From contig NZ_MWQK01000005.1 of assembly GCF_002210425.1 (NCBI RefSeq), positions 186,001 to 250,000 of the forward strand: a stretch of DNA of 64,000 nt, given 5' to 3'. This document shows, in pieces, positions 33,312-42,860 of the stretch. This DNA comes from Fibrobacter sp. UWB2. Its GTDB lineage: Bacteria > Fibrobacterota > Fibrobacteria > Fibrobacterales > Fibrobacteraceae. The position numbers were made by a program, and so were the translations under genes. The notes under the pieces were generated by a model, which worked only from the letters and a program-made list of their open reading frames with translations, was not told the origin of the DNA and did not search any database. Positions within the stretch are counted from its first letter, which is position 1. Every line of letters starts with the position of its first letter.

Positions 33312-34664
33312 TTATTTTCCGCCAACGGATGCGCTATAAATTTTTTCAAGCAAATTAAGCGCACCCTTATAACCGACGAAACTACGATTGATAATCAAAG
33401 TTTCGCTGGACGGAGGCGTAATTTCAAAGAACAAAGCGCCCTTATCATTGGCAAGATTGATTTCCCAAGAAGAAGCAAGAATCAACGGCTTTCCAGAAGA
33501 GAAATCAACTTCCTTGATAGCTTTTTCAATCAAGTAGCCATCTTCTTCGAATTCCACTTCAACATCGACACCTTCGCTGATGTTATGGAAAGCATCTTCG
33601 ATGGTCTTGCGGAATTTCTGCGGAGGATCGTCCGTGATAATCGCCTTGCGCGGAATAAGGCCGATTTGGTCGGCAAGGAACTTGGTGTAGGCAAGCGTGT
33701 AAGCGGAATCAGCAGTAATTGCAAATTCACTCGGCATACCGTACCAGTATTCAGCAAAGAATTCAGAGAAGTGTTCCAAATAGTAGTAATAAATACCATT
33801 TTCTTGTTCAATGAACTTTTCGCTCTGTTCCTTATCGATTCCGGCAAAATCAACAACTTTGCGGATAAATGCAGCAGTTGCTTCGGCACCGATTGGAATT
33901 TCAGGAATGTGAAGGAACGGCTGACCATATTTTTTCTCAAGGTGTTCAGCATTTCTCACGCCGACCCACGGAGAGACCACCAGGTTAAACTGAGCTTCCG
34001 GAATGCGCAACCAATCCTTGACACCGTTATTTTCAGGTCCAAAGAGCACATTCACTTCAAAACCAGCGCCACGGAGAATACGGGCAAGTTCCTGGTAATC
34101 ACCGCGCCAGTTCTGGTTGTAATACGGAACTTCGAACCAAAGATTGATAAGACCCTTCTTGCGTTCGCCCTTGTAATCGCCCACAAACTGATCGACAATG
34201 GCGTTTACCACTTCTTCGTGACCGAAAAGGTTATTGCCCTTAAAGCCTGCGGTATCCACAGCCACAATCGGGTAGCCCAAATCGCGATATTCATTCACCA
34301 AGCTGGGGACGTCATCACCAATGAGGCCGCCCACGCAACCCGTGAGAACAACATAGAGATCGCCATCGAAAACTTTGAGCGTTGACTTAATCAACTGATC
34401 CAAAGTCTTGATGCCGCCGAACACGATGTCGTTTTCGGTAGAGTTTGCACTCGGCATGTTACCAGCACCAGCGAAAATGCTGCCCTGGAAGCCGTTTTCA
34501 AAAGTGAGGAATGCGGTTTGCTTAAGCTGGCAACCCGGAGAGCAGTTGGCTATAGGAACTGCACCCTTGATGCCGACAACCGTATTGGACGCACCGACTG
34601 CACAAGAATAGCGGGGGTCCGAAATAGAATTGCTTTTTTTCTTTGTTTTAAGTGCTTCTGACAT
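33312..34664 (-). CDS. Nitrogenase-like component 1 beta subunit (NifK-like), system 2
   Basis: 450 residues, clearly homologous to but divergent from the system 1 K protein. C21 (RYSCAVGAS), C45 (CSPGCQL; C41 lies beside it) and C110 (LTGCVGGLIGDD) keep the three P-cluster cysteine positions. VFGGIKTLDQLI and the GYKGALNLLEKIYS tail are conserved with the system 1 protein. It is the last gene of nifH-D-K. GGGAG precedes the ATG; 17 nt separate it from the D gene. Confidence 0.85.
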   Translation of the reverse strand: MSEALKTKKKSNSISDPRYSCAVGASNTVVGIKGAVPIANCSPGCQLKQTAFLTFENGFQGSIFAGAGNMPSANSTENDIVFGGIKTLDQLIKSTLKVFDGDLYVVLTGCVGGLIGDDVPSLVNEYRDLGYPIVAVDTAGFKGNNLFGHEEVVNAIVDQFVGDYKGERKKGLINLWFEVPYYNQNWRGDYQELARILRGAGFEVNVLFGPENNGVKDWLRIPEAQFNLVVSPWVGVRNAEHLEKKYGQPFLHIPEIPIGAEATAAFIRKVVDFAGIDKEQSEKFIEQENGIYYYYLEHFSEFFAEYWYGMPSEFAITADSAYTLAYTKFLADQIGLIPRKAIITDDPPQKFRKTIEDAFHNISEGVDVEVEFEEDGYLIEKAIKEVDFSSGKPLILASSWEINLANDKGALFFEITPPSSETLIINRSFVGYKGALNLLEKIYSASVGGK

Positions 34665-34681
34665 TTTCGAAATCTCCCTTA

Positions 34682-36286
34682 TTATGCGTTTTCTGAATTA
34701 GATTCTTTGCCTTTGCTGAACTTGAGATTTCTCGGTTCAGGAAGGTCGTTAAGTGCTTCTGGGTGATGCGTCAAATAGAACGGATCGTCCTGAGCAAGCC
34801 ACCAATCAGAATACGGGAGTTTCACATTACGCTTGAGAACTTGGTTAAACTTTGTACGTGAAAGAACGCCCTTGAGCATTTCACCAATGCGGAGGATACC
34901 TTCGTAGCCCACCGGAATATGTTCGTCGCCCATGGTGAGGGTCGGGAATCCGAGGTGGCCCGCAACAGAGGCAAGACCCGGATGCCGAATGAGCAAGAAG
35001 TCCGTCTTGGCACGCTTCAAAAGTTGCGGAAGCTGGAAGGCGCGGGTCTTACTTACGGTATAATGCGGAATGTCACCGTAAGTTTCCACAAGTTCCTTCA
35101 AGGTGTCTTGATGCTTTCCTGCACCATCGTAAATGGGGTCATGATGGAACACGAGAGCTGCATCGTGGCCAATTCCAAGTTCCGAAAGAACACTGATAAG
35201 GCCGTGAGCATAAGCAGAACCCGTCATCACGATGCCGTTCTTGCCCTTGAAAAATTCGCGAAGTTCAGCGAGCTTCGGAGCAATACGCTTGTGTTCACTT
35301 TCGATATATTCTTCAGCTTCTTTTTCTTTACCGACAACTTTTGCAATAGCGCGGAGCCATTCGTCAGTGCCCTTGATACCGTACGGCTGCGGAGCATCAA
35401 TTTGCGGAACGCCGAAGGATTCTTCAAGTGCGGTAGCCATGTAACCACCCAAAGTATCGCAGAAGGTAGCGGTCGCGACAGCTTCAGAAGCCTGGCGGAT
35501 TTCATCGAAAGATGCAGTATCCAAGAGGTAGTTGACGCGGAGCCCAAGCGGAGCAAGCATTTCAGAGAAATAGTCCGTTCCCCAAAGAGCAACAATATTG
35601 AGCAAATCATTTTGCTTTTTGGTCGGATGGCGATTCACAATTTGACGGAGAACGCCATGGAATGCAATGTCGAAGCCCGTGGACCAATGCTTGGAACGGA
35701 AGCCTTCGCAGTGCAGCGGAATTATAGGCACGCCAACTTCAGGTTCCATTTCTTCGGCGATGGAATCAATATCTTCACCGATAATAGCGGTAGCGCAAGC
35801 CATGCCAATGAAAATAGCCTTGGGATTGAAACGTTCCTTTGCATCACGAATCGTTTGACGAAGCTTTTCAGAAGCACCGAACACCATGTCCTGTTCTTTC
35901 AGGTTGGTGCTGATGTTCAAAGTATTCTGCAAAGGCTTGCCACGACGCTTAAGGCCCACATGCATAGAAAGGTTGAATTTGGAGTTTTCGCCGCTGCAGC
36001 CGATCGGAGAATGGTCAATCAAAGCGCAGTCCGTGAGGTTGCCCACCTGGCACTGGACAATAGCGTTGGAGCACATGGTTTCTTGGTTGAGCGGAGAGTG
36101 CAATTCGCAAAGCTTACAGCCGGCCCCCTTGCTTGCGCAGCCACCGTGCTTTTTCGCGCTGCGTTCGTCGTAGGCAGATTCCTTGATCAAGTCGCTGGCT
36201 TTGCCGTCCCAACCGATAATGGTACCCAGTCGATATTCGCGGTTTTCGACCGAGGTCATATTTAAATTAATGTTAGTTGATGCCAT
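34682..36286 (-). CDS. Nitrogenase-like component 1 alpha subunit (NifD-like), system 2
   Basis: 534 residues, longer than the system 1 D protein. A cysteine-rich N terminus (C50, C57, C60, C72, C79, C87) precedes SPIGC (C97). C72 or C79, C97 and C164 (MACATAIIGED) are candidate P-cluster ligands. C276 (FCDTLGGYMATALEESFGVP) aligns with the cofactor-binding C275 of NifD. The extra cysteines CASKGAGCKLC are absent from system 1 and could hold another Fe-S cluster. GDEHIPVGYEG replaces the H442 region. AGGAGG precedes the ATG; 26 nt after nifH. Confidence 0.85.
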   Translation of the reverse strand: MASTNINLNMTSVENREYRLGTIIGWDGKASDLIKESAYDERSAKKHGGCASKGAGCKLCELHSPLNQETMCSNAIVQCQVGNLTDCALIDHSPIGCSGENSKFNLSMHVGLKRRGKPLQNTLNISTNLKEQDMVFGASEKLRQTIRDAKERFNPKAIFIGMACATAIIGEDIDSIAEEMEPEVGVPIIPLHCEGFRSKHWSTGFDIAFHGVLRQIVNRHPTKKQNDLLNIVALWGTDYFSEMLAPLGLRVNYLLDTASFDEIRQASEAVATATFCDTLGGYMATALEESFGVPQIDAPQPYGIKGTDEWLRAIAKVVGKEKEAEEYIESEHKRIAPKLAELREFFKGKNGIVMTGSAYAHGLISVLSELGIGHDAALVFHHDPIYDGAGKHQDTLKELVETYGDIPHYTVSKTRAFQLPQLLKRAKTDFLLIRHPGLASVAGHLGFPTLTMGDEHIPVGYEGILRIGEMLKGVLSRTKFNQVLKRNVKLPYSDWWLAQDDPFYLTHHPEALNDLPEPRNLKFSKGKESNSENA

Positions 36287-36312
36287 AGATTTTTACCTCC
36301 TGCCGGTTCTCG

Positions 36313-37182
<870 letters not shown>

Positions 37183-37210
37183 TTACCTACAGAAACGCTA
37201 GGTTTGCGGA

Positions 37211-37239
37211 ATTTTAGAATTTGCGACTACCCTTTTCAA
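37211..37239 (-). promoter_or_regulatory. Promoter of nifH-D-K (system 2)
   Basis: Minus strand TTGAAA (37234-37239), 17 nt, TAAAAT (37211-37216). The spacer AGGGTAGTCGCAAATTC differs by one base from that of nifH copy 1. Confidence 0.65.
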
Positions 37240-37287
37240 TACTTTTTTAGCCCATTCCGTTCAAAAAATTTCGATTTACAACATTGT

Positions 37288-37304
37288 TATAGTTTCATCT
37301 TATC
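37288..37304. promoter_or_regulatory. MET-box-like dyad between nifH2 and the NifX-like gene
   Basis: TATAG-TTTCATC-TTATC, about midway between the divergent promoters, like the site at 20528-20544. Confidence 0.5.
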
Positions 37305-37375
37305 ACACAATTCATTTAATTTCTATCACAATCAAGAAAATCGAACTTTATTTATTGTTCAAACAGGGTTTTATA

Positions 37376-37404
37376 TTGCATTTACCTATTACGCTTTTTA
37401 AATT
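37376..37404 (+). promoter_or_regulatory. Promoter of the nifX-GNAT-cysK operon
   Basis: TTGCAT (37376-37381), 17 nt ending CGCTTTT, TAAATT (37399-37404); same form as 20616-20644. Confidence 0.65.
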
Positions 37405-37422
37405 ATGCGGGACTTCGGAACA

Positions 37423-37526
37423 GAAGCAAAAATTTAAAAGAATACAGAACGCTAGGTAACCATTCTTTTATATAAACTAAACCGGAACGCCGGGAGTTTA
37501 GCCACGTAGAAAATTCATCTTCGTGG
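37423..37526 (+). ncRNA. Structured leader of the nifX-type operon
   Basis: Parallels the leader at 20654-20779: hairpin CTTC/GAAG, then CAGAACGCTAGG, then stem-loop TAAACT..CCGG-AACG-CCGG..AGTTTA (37473-37500), then a stem CCACG/CGTGG (37502-37526). The bases change but pairing is kept. Confidence 0.5.
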
Positions 37527-37561
37527 TTCATTTTACATCTGCGTTAAGGAGGCTTTTTTAC

Positions 37562-37972
37562 ATGGCTAAATACAAAGTAGCAGTTGCCACGAATGACGGA
37601 GTAAATGTCAATGTTCACTTTGGACACGCAGCCGCATTTGACATCTATGAGGTTGACGAAGCAAGCGGAAAATATGAGAAAATCGAAGTCCGTTTAAAGC
37701 CGGAACATTGCGATGGTTCTTGCGGAGACGGCACTTGTGGCCAGCGCGAAGTTCAGCATTCATCGATGTATGCAGCAGCCAAGAATCTAGCCGATTTAGA
37801 TTACGTGCTTTGCGAACAACTTGGTCCGCAAGCTATACAATCATTGGCCCGCTTCAATGTACGCGCATTCGATATCGCGCTCCCCATCAGCGAAGCCATT
37901 GCAAAAATCAACATTTACAGAAACAAAATCGCAGAACGCGCATTACGATTCAAATCAAATCACAACGACTAA
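37562..37972 (+). CDS. NifX/NifY-type dinitrogenase cofactor-binding protein
   Basis: 136 residues of the Nitro_FeMo-Co (PF02579) family: VAVATNDGVNVNVHFGHAAAFDIYEV start, DYVLCEQLGPQAIQSL centre. Inserted in the middle is a Cys/His segment HCDGSCGDGTCGQRE. The family binds NifB-derived cofactor or its precursors during maturation. It is divergent from nifH2 and may supply the domain missing from the NifB-like protein. AAGGAGG precedes the ATG at 37562 (frame open from 37523). Confidence 0.85.
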   Translation: MAKYKVAVATNDGVNVNVHFGHAAAFDIYEVDEASGKYEKIEVRLKPEHCDGSCGDGTCGQREVQHSSMYAAAKNLADLDYVLCEQLGPQAIQSLARFNVRAFDIALPISEAIAKINIYRNKIAERALRFKSNHND

Positions 37973-37973
37973 A

Positions 37974-38474
37974 ATGAGTCTAAGCAAATTTACGATAAGA
38001 AAAGCGACGCTATCCGATTGCAACGCGATTGCCGCAGTGGAAGCAACATGCTTTCCGCCAGCAGAAGCTGCAAAACATGAAGATTTCCAAAAGCGTCTGG
38101 AACGCTATGCGGACTATTTTTTACTGATGTTCGATGGCGACAAGCTGATTTCATTCGTAGACGGATTTGTAACGGATATTCCCGATTTGAACGACAAAAT
38201 GTACGAAGACGCCGGTATGCACAATCCAAACGGAGCATGGCAAATGATATTCGGAGTCAACACAATCCCCGAATACCGCCATCAAGGTTGCGCAGAAAAG
38301 CTATTGAGATTATTCGTCCAAAACGCAAAAGCAGAAAGCAGACGTGGCGTTGTTCTCACTTGCAAAGAAAAGCTCGTACATTATTACGCCAAAATTGGTT
38401 TTATCGATGAAGGTATTTCGGCAGATTCGACTCACGGAAACGTTGTCTGGAATCAAATGCGACTGACGTTTTAA
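37974..38474 (+). CDS. GNAT family acetyltransferase
   Basis: 166 residues. An AANAT-like start (IRKATLSDCNAIAAVEATCFPPAEAA) and the acetyl-CoA motif A VNTIPEYRHQGCAEKLL. It starts 1 nt after the NifX-like stop with no ribosome site of its own, indicating coupling. Sitting before a cysteine synthase-like gene, it could acetylate serine, homoserine or a thiol, but this is inference. Confidence 0.75.
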   Translation: MSLSKFTIRKATLSDCNAIAAVEATCFPPAEAAKHEDFQKRLERYADYFLLMFDGDKLISFVDGFVTDIPDLNDKMYEDAGMHNPNGAWQMIFGVNTIPEYRHQGCAEKLLRLFVQNAKAESRRGVVLTCKEKLVHYYAKIGFIDEGISADSTHGNVVWNQMRLTF

Positions 38475-38489
38475 CAAAGAGAGGTAAAC

Positions 38490-39476
38490 ATGTCAAATAT
38501 CCACCATTCTATTACAGAACTTATTGGGCATACACCGCTTCTTGAACTACACCATTTCGAAAAGAACCACAACGCCCATGGCCATATCTTGGCAAAGCTC
38601 GAATATTTCAATGCTACAGGTTCTGTCAAGGATCGCGCCGCCCTCAGCATGATTGAAGCTGCCGAACGCGAAGGGAAACTGAAACCGGGTGGAGAAATCG
38701 TTGACCTCACGAGTGGAAACACAGGCATTGCTCTTGCCGCCATCGCAGCCGCAAAAGGGTACAAAGTCACTATTTTCTTTGAATCCGGCGGTTCCAAGGA
38801 ACGCATTCAAGTTATCAAGACTTATGGCGCGCAGCTTTTCGATTACAAAGATATTCCCGAATTGAAAAAAGCTCTTGAAGACGGCACGATTTGCGACAAC
38901 ATCGTTATCGAGGCCATCACAAAGTACACCAAAGAGCACAACGCATTTTTCATCAACCAATGCGAAAACGAATACAATCCCCTAGCCCATTACAACACGA
39001 CAGGCCCTGAAATCTGGGAAGATACCGATGGCAAAGTAGATTTCGTTGTTTCGATGGCAGGCACAGGCGGAACACTGAACGGGCTTTCAAAATATTTCCG
39101 CGAAAAGAATCCGAATGTTAAAATCATCGGTGTGCAAGCGACTCCGGACTCCCGCTATTTCACGCCAGAAGCCGAAAAGAATGGCGTTATCGACGGCGTC
39201 GCACCATTTGCAAATGTCGCAGAACCTCCTACGTTCTTGACGGATTCCTCAATTTACGATGAATACATCGAAGTTTCTACATTGCAGGCAAAAGCTGTAG
39301 CGCACGAACTTGCCGAACACGAAGGGCTTTTCCTGGGCACATCAAGTGCAGCAGGCGTTTACGCAGCCTCAATTGTCGCAGCGCGTCCTGAAAATAAAGA
39401 CAAGAACATCATCGTTATTACAGCCGATAACGGGTTCAAATATCTTTCCACAAAAGTTTATGCTTTGAATAAGTAA
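38490..39476 (+). CDS. Cysteine synthase-like PLP enzyme, paralogue 3
   Basis: 328 residues, closely related to 42861-43847 (same MSNIHHSITEL start) and less so to CysK. PLP lysine K47 in GSVKDRA, loop LTSGNTG, and GTGGTLNG. It keeps the beta-replacement machinery, but has an insert around 115-150 relative to CysK, so the acceptor may not be sulfide. Last gene of the nifX operon, AGAGAGG before the ATG. Thiol capture from system 2 chemistry is a reasonable guess. Confidence 0.8.
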   Translation: MSNIHHSITELIGHTPLLELHHFEKNHNAHGHILAKLEYFNATGSVKDRAALSMIEAAEREGKLKPGGEIVDLTSGNTGIALAAIAAAKGYKVTIFFESGGSKERIQVIKTYGAQLFDYKDIPELKKALEDGTICDNIVIEAITKYTKEHNAFFINQCENEYNPLAHYNTTGPEIWEDTDGKVDFVVSMAGTGGTLNGLSKYFREKNPNVKIIGVQATPDSRYFTPEAEKNGVIDGVAPFANVAEPPTFLTDSSIYDEYIEVSTLQAKAVAHELAEHEGLFLGTSSAAGVYAASIVAARPENKDKNIIVITADNGFKYLSTKVYALNK

Positions 39477-39501
39477 GACTCATCGCATAAAACTCCTAAT
39501 G

Positions 39502-39534
39502 CTCCTTCTCGCTAATGCGGGGAAGGAGTTTTTT
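39502..39534 (+). terminator. Terminator of the nifX-GNAT-cysK operon
   Basis: CTCCTTCTCGC-TAAT-GCGGGGAAGGAG followed by TTTTTT. Confidence 0.85.
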
Positions 39535-39562
39535 ATAAGTTCCGATAACATAAATCAATACG

Positions 39563-39579
39563 TATAATTGCGAGCGATA
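39563..39579. promoter_or_regulatory. MET-box-like dyad upstream of the barrel-SBP unit
   Basis: TATAA-TTGCGAG-CGATA; followed by ACCCAATA, also present after the site at 41614. Confidence 0.4.
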
Positions 39580-39652
39580 GCACCCAATACTTAAACAAAA
39601 TTAGAATAAAATAATTTTAAATTATTTTGTTTTTTTCAATTGACAAAACTCT

Positions 39653-39680
39653 TTGACTGCGCAAAAGCGCTTTTTACTTT
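39653..39680 (+). promoter_or_regulatory. Promoter of the barrel-SBP unit
   Basis: TTGACT (39653-39658), 16 nt, TACTTT (39675-39680). The promoter at 41702-41729 is homologous, together with about 60 nt of A/T-rich sequence before it. Confidence 0.5.
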
Positions 39681-39721
39681 TAATCCGACATTAAAAAACA
39701 AAACAAACAAGGAGTTTATCA

Positions 39722-40474
39722 ATGAATATCAATGCAAAAAAAATTATTTCCGTTATTGCCCTTGCCACTGTCAGTTCATTTGCTGAATGGGATTATTACA
39801 CTGTTCTCGACGAACATCAGGGTCAAGCACGAATCAAGGCAAACTATTGGTACAACGGAGATTTCCATTCCACATCTTTTGACTTGAATGCCCGCTATAC
39901 AGTCGTCAAAGGATTAGAATTGAGCCTCACCGGTCTCGGCTACCAGCTTTTTGCCGATCCGAATGACAAAACAAAAGAAGGTGACGGATTCAAGGACTTT
40001 AGCGTGGGTGCAAAATACGCATTCAATCCCAACTTCTCCGCTTTCTTAGACGCCAACATTCCCGCCGGAAAAAAAGAAATTTCCAGCCAGGAATTTAGCC
40101 TCAAGGGCGGTGTTCAATGGTTCTTGCCCATCTCCGAACAGTTCGGTATCGGTAATGAATTTGGCTTAACCGTTCCTTTCAAGCATAATGGAGTCCAACG
40201 CGGTCTCGTTGCTGATTATGGTTTTGAATTCTATTACGCATTCAGCTCCGGTGTTACTCCGTTTACAGGCTTTGTATTTACGAGCCAGTTGACAGATTCA
40301 AAGAACGAAGACAAATCCGAATCCGGAACAGGAGCTTCCAACATTTCTTTCTGGGCCGGAATTTCTTACAACGTTAACAAGAACGTCAATCTGACGCTTT
40401 ACACCGATGTTGAATACGCTGCTCATGGCGCTTATCAATCCGGCTACATTTTCCAAACAACATTCAGCTTCTAA
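39722..40474 (+). CDS. Outer-membrane beta-barrel protein
   Basis: 250 residues: short signal peptide ending SSFAEW, alternating-residue strands such as FHSTSFDLNARY and VNLTLYTDVEY, and a C terminus ending in Phe (TTFSF), as needed for BAM recognition. A 12-strand size. It precedes the substrate-binding protein gene by 16 nt, so it is probably the outer-membrane channel for this importer, as DcaP is for the other. No specific family recognised. Confidence 0.7.
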   Translation: MNINAKKIISVIALATVSSFAEWDYYTVLDEHQGQARIKANYWYNGDFHSTSFDLNARYTVVKGLELSLTGLGYQLFADPNDKTKEGDGFKDFSVGAKYAFNPNFSAFLDANIPAGKKEISSQEFSLKGGVQWFLPISEQFGIGNEFGLTVPFKHNGVQRGLVADYGFEFYYAFSSGVTPFTGFVFTSQLTDSKNEDKSESGTGASNISFWAGISYNVNKNVNLTLYTDVEYAAHGAYQSGYIFQTTFSF

Positions 40475-40490
40475 AAAGGAGGCCGCAATA

Positions 40491-41588
40491 ATGAATTTTA
40501 AACACCTCATTAAAACAACACTTATAAGCGCTCTGCTTTTCGGAGCAAGCGCTTTCGCCGAAATTAAAACAGTTCGAATCGCACATTACACAGGAGTGTT
40601 GTGCAGTGCTCCGGTTCATACCGCATGGCTCAAAGGATTTTTCGACGAAGAATTCAAAAAGATTGGGCAAAAATACGAAATGGTACCGATTGCCGAAGGT
40701 TCCGGTTCCGTCAACGACTTGATTGTCGCTGGGAAAGCGGACGCAGGTAATGAACTTCTCGCCACTGAACTTCAGCCTATCCAAAACGGACTCCCGATTA
40801 TCTTTGTAACAGGCGTACACACAGGCTGCACCAAGTTCTACGTCACAAAGCAATCGACCATCAAAAAACTCAAGGACCTGAAAGGGCGCAAAAGCAAAAT
40901 TGGCGTCATTGGATTGTCAGACAGTTCGATTATGACATTCAAGCGAAAACTCCGTGACCTTGGCGTTGTCGCCGATGGCCCCGAAGCGGATATCGAATTC
41001 GTTGTCTATGGCGCAAGCGACTTGCCATTGGCACTCCAAAAGGGAGCCGTGGACATTATCGCCCTTCACGATCCGACCGCTACAACAGCCGAAGAAGAAT
41101 ACGGTTTCCGTAAGCTTCTGGACACCGCCACCGATCCGAAATTTGCCGTAGAATACTGCTGCATCGCATTCGTGAGCCTCAAACTTTGGAAAGAAAATCC
41201 AGAAGGTGCAGCCGCATTCACACGTGCAGTCGCTCGCGGTTCCGCATTCATCAACGCTAACCCGCGTGAAGCAGCAAGACTCCAGCTTGCAAAGGACATC
41301 GTCCCCGGAAGCGAAGATTTCAACACCAAACTGCTTGAAAGCTACACCCACATTCCATCCCGCAAAGCAACGATTCGCACATTCAGAACCGTCGCCACGG
41401 AACTCCAAAAAACGGGCGTACTCAAGAAAAAGTTGAACATCGAAAAGTTCATCACAAGCCACTTTGCCAATTTTGCGTCTAAGGGGATTCACGTTCCTGA
41501 CGGTTACAAGTACGATAAGGATACAGGCACATTTACAGAAACGACCGAAGAACCGAAAACCTTAGCGAAAAATATCGTTGAGAACTAA
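40491..41588 (+). CDS. ABC substrate-binding protein, NMT1/SsuA-like, paralogue 1
   Basis: 365 residues with signal peptide (about 1-22, ASAFAE). RIAHYTGVLCSAPVHTAWLKG, HTGCTKFYVTK and VEYCCIAFVSLKLW carry four cysteines retained in paralogue 2, unusual for this family and possibly a ligand or metal site. AAGGAGG precedes the ATG at 40491; the frame extends to 40407 within the previous gene. Uptake of an organosulfur compound is inferred from context. Confidence 0.8.
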   Translation: MNFKHLIKTTLISALLFGASAFAEIKTVRIAHYTGVLCSAPVHTAWLKGFFDEEFKKIGQKYEMVPIAEGSGSVNDLIVAGKADAGNELLATELQPIQNGLPIIFVTGVHTGCTKFYVTKQSTIKKLKDLKGRKSKIGVIGLSDSSIMTFKRKLRDLGVVADGPEADIEFVVYGASDLPLALQKGAVDIIALHDPTATTAEEEYGFRKLLDTATDPKFAVEYCCIAFVSLKLWKENPEGAAAFTRAVARGSAFINANPREAARLQLAKDIVPGSEDFNTKLLESYTHIPSRKATIRTFRTVATELQKTGVLKKKLNIEKFITSHFANFASKGIHVPDGYKYDKDTGTFTETTEEPKTLAKNIVEN

Positions 41589-41613
41589 AAAGTAGGAGCG
41601 CAACTAGGTTTAT

Positions 41614-41630
41614 ATAACCATAGCCTATAG
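41614..41630. promoter_or_regulatory. MET-box-like dyad upstream of the second SBP operon
   Basis: TATAA-CCATAGC-CTATA, 71 nt upstream of the -35. Confidence 0.5.
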
Positions 41631-41701
41631 CGCCCAATATACGAACAAAATTAGAACAAAGTATTTTTGAATTATTTTGTTTTTCCACCTTTAAAACATC
41701 T

Positions 41702-41729
41702 TTGATTTAGAAAAAGTGATTTATACCTT
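41702..41729 (+). promoter_or_regulatory. Promoter of the SBP2-cysK-ABC operon
   Basis: TTGATT (41702-41707), 16 nt, TACCTT (41724-41729); duplicate of 39653-39680. Confidence 0.5.
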
Positions 41730-41756
41730 TTCACAATCAAAAATAGGGAATTAAAA

Positions 41757-42845
41757 ATGAATTTACGAAGCATCATTAAGACTACGCTCATAAGCGCCCT
41801 CCTCCTCGGAACAAGCGCTTTTGCCGATTTCAAACCAGTCCGAATCGCACACTATACTGGTGTGTTGTGTAGTGCCCCGGTTCATGTCGCTTGGCTCAAA
41901 GGTTACTTTGACGAGGAATTCAAAAAGATTGGTCAGAAATTCGAAATGGTTCCTGTTGATGCCGGAAAGAATTCTGTGAACGAGCTCATCGTCGCAGGCA
42001 AAGTCGATGCAGGGAACGACTTGCTCGCCACCGAACTTCAGCCCATTCAAAACGGGCTCCCTATCGTCTTTGTCACCGGTGTTCATACGGGTTGCACCAA
42101 GTATTACGTCACCAAGAAATCAACGATTCAAAAGTTGGAAGACCTGAAGGGACGTAAAACCAAGGTAGGCGTTATCGGTTTATCCGATAGTTCCGTGATG
42201 TCGTTCAGACGCAAGCTTCGCGATCTAGGTATCGTCGCAGACGGCCCGGAAGCGGATGTCGAATTCATCGTCTATGGCGCAAGCGACTTGCCGATTGCCC
42301 TTGAAAAAGGTGCCGTTGACATCATCGCCCTTCATGATCCAACCGCAGCAACCGCCGAAAAAGAATATGGCTTGCGCAAGTTGCTCGACACCGCAATCGA
42401 TCCGAAATTTGCCGTAGAATACTGCTGCGTCGCATTCGTGACACTCAAGCTCTGGAAGGAAAATCCGGAAGGTGCAGCCGCTTACACGCGCGCTGTCGCT
42501 CGCGGATCCGCATTCGTGAACAGCAATCCGCGCGAAGCCGCAAGACTCCAGCTCTCGAAGGATGTCGTTTCTGGCAGTGAAGAATTCAACGCCCAGTTGC
42601 TCGAAAGCTACGGTCACATTCCGTCTCGCAAGGCCGCGCTCCGCACGTTCAATATCGTTGCTGCAGAGCTTCAAAAGACGGGAGTCTTGAAGAAAAAATT
42701 GAACATCGAAAAGTTCGTCAAGAGTCACTTTGCAGACTTCGAATCAAAGGGTATCAAAATTCCGGATGGCTACTCCTATGATAAGGCCACCGATAAATTC
42801 ACAGAAAATTTCGAAGAACCGAAATCTCTTGTGAAAAACATTTAA
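41757..42845 (+). CDS. ABC substrate-binding protein, NMT1/SsuA-like, paralogue 2
   Basis: 362 residues, about 80 percent identical to 40491-41588 over its length, with the same signal peptide pattern (SAFADF) and cysteines (GVLCSAPVH, HTGCTKYYVTK, VEYCCVAFV). The tandem duplication includes the upstream promoter. It begins an operon with a cysteine synthase-like gene, permease and ATPase. Divergence in the 70-80 region may tune ligand choice. Confidence 0.8.
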   Translation: MNLRSIIKTTLISALLLGTSAFADFKPVRIAHYTGVLCSAPVHVAWLKGYFDEEFKKIGQKFEMVPVDAGKNSVNELIVAGKVDAGNDLLATELQPIQNGLPIVFVTGVHTGCTKYYVTKKSTIQKLEDLKGRKTKVGVIGLSDSSVMSFRRKLRDLGIVADGPEADVEFIVYGASDLPIALEKGAVDIIALHDPTAATAEKEYGLRKLLDTAIDPKFAVEYCCVAFVTLKLWKENPEGAAAYTRAVARGSAFVNSNPREAARLQLSKDVVSGSEEFNAQLLESYGHIPSRKAALRTFNIVAAELQKTGVLKKKLNIEKFVKSHFADFESKGIKIPDGYSYDKATDKFTENFEEPKSLVKNI

Positions 42846-42860
42846 AAAAGAGAGGTAACA

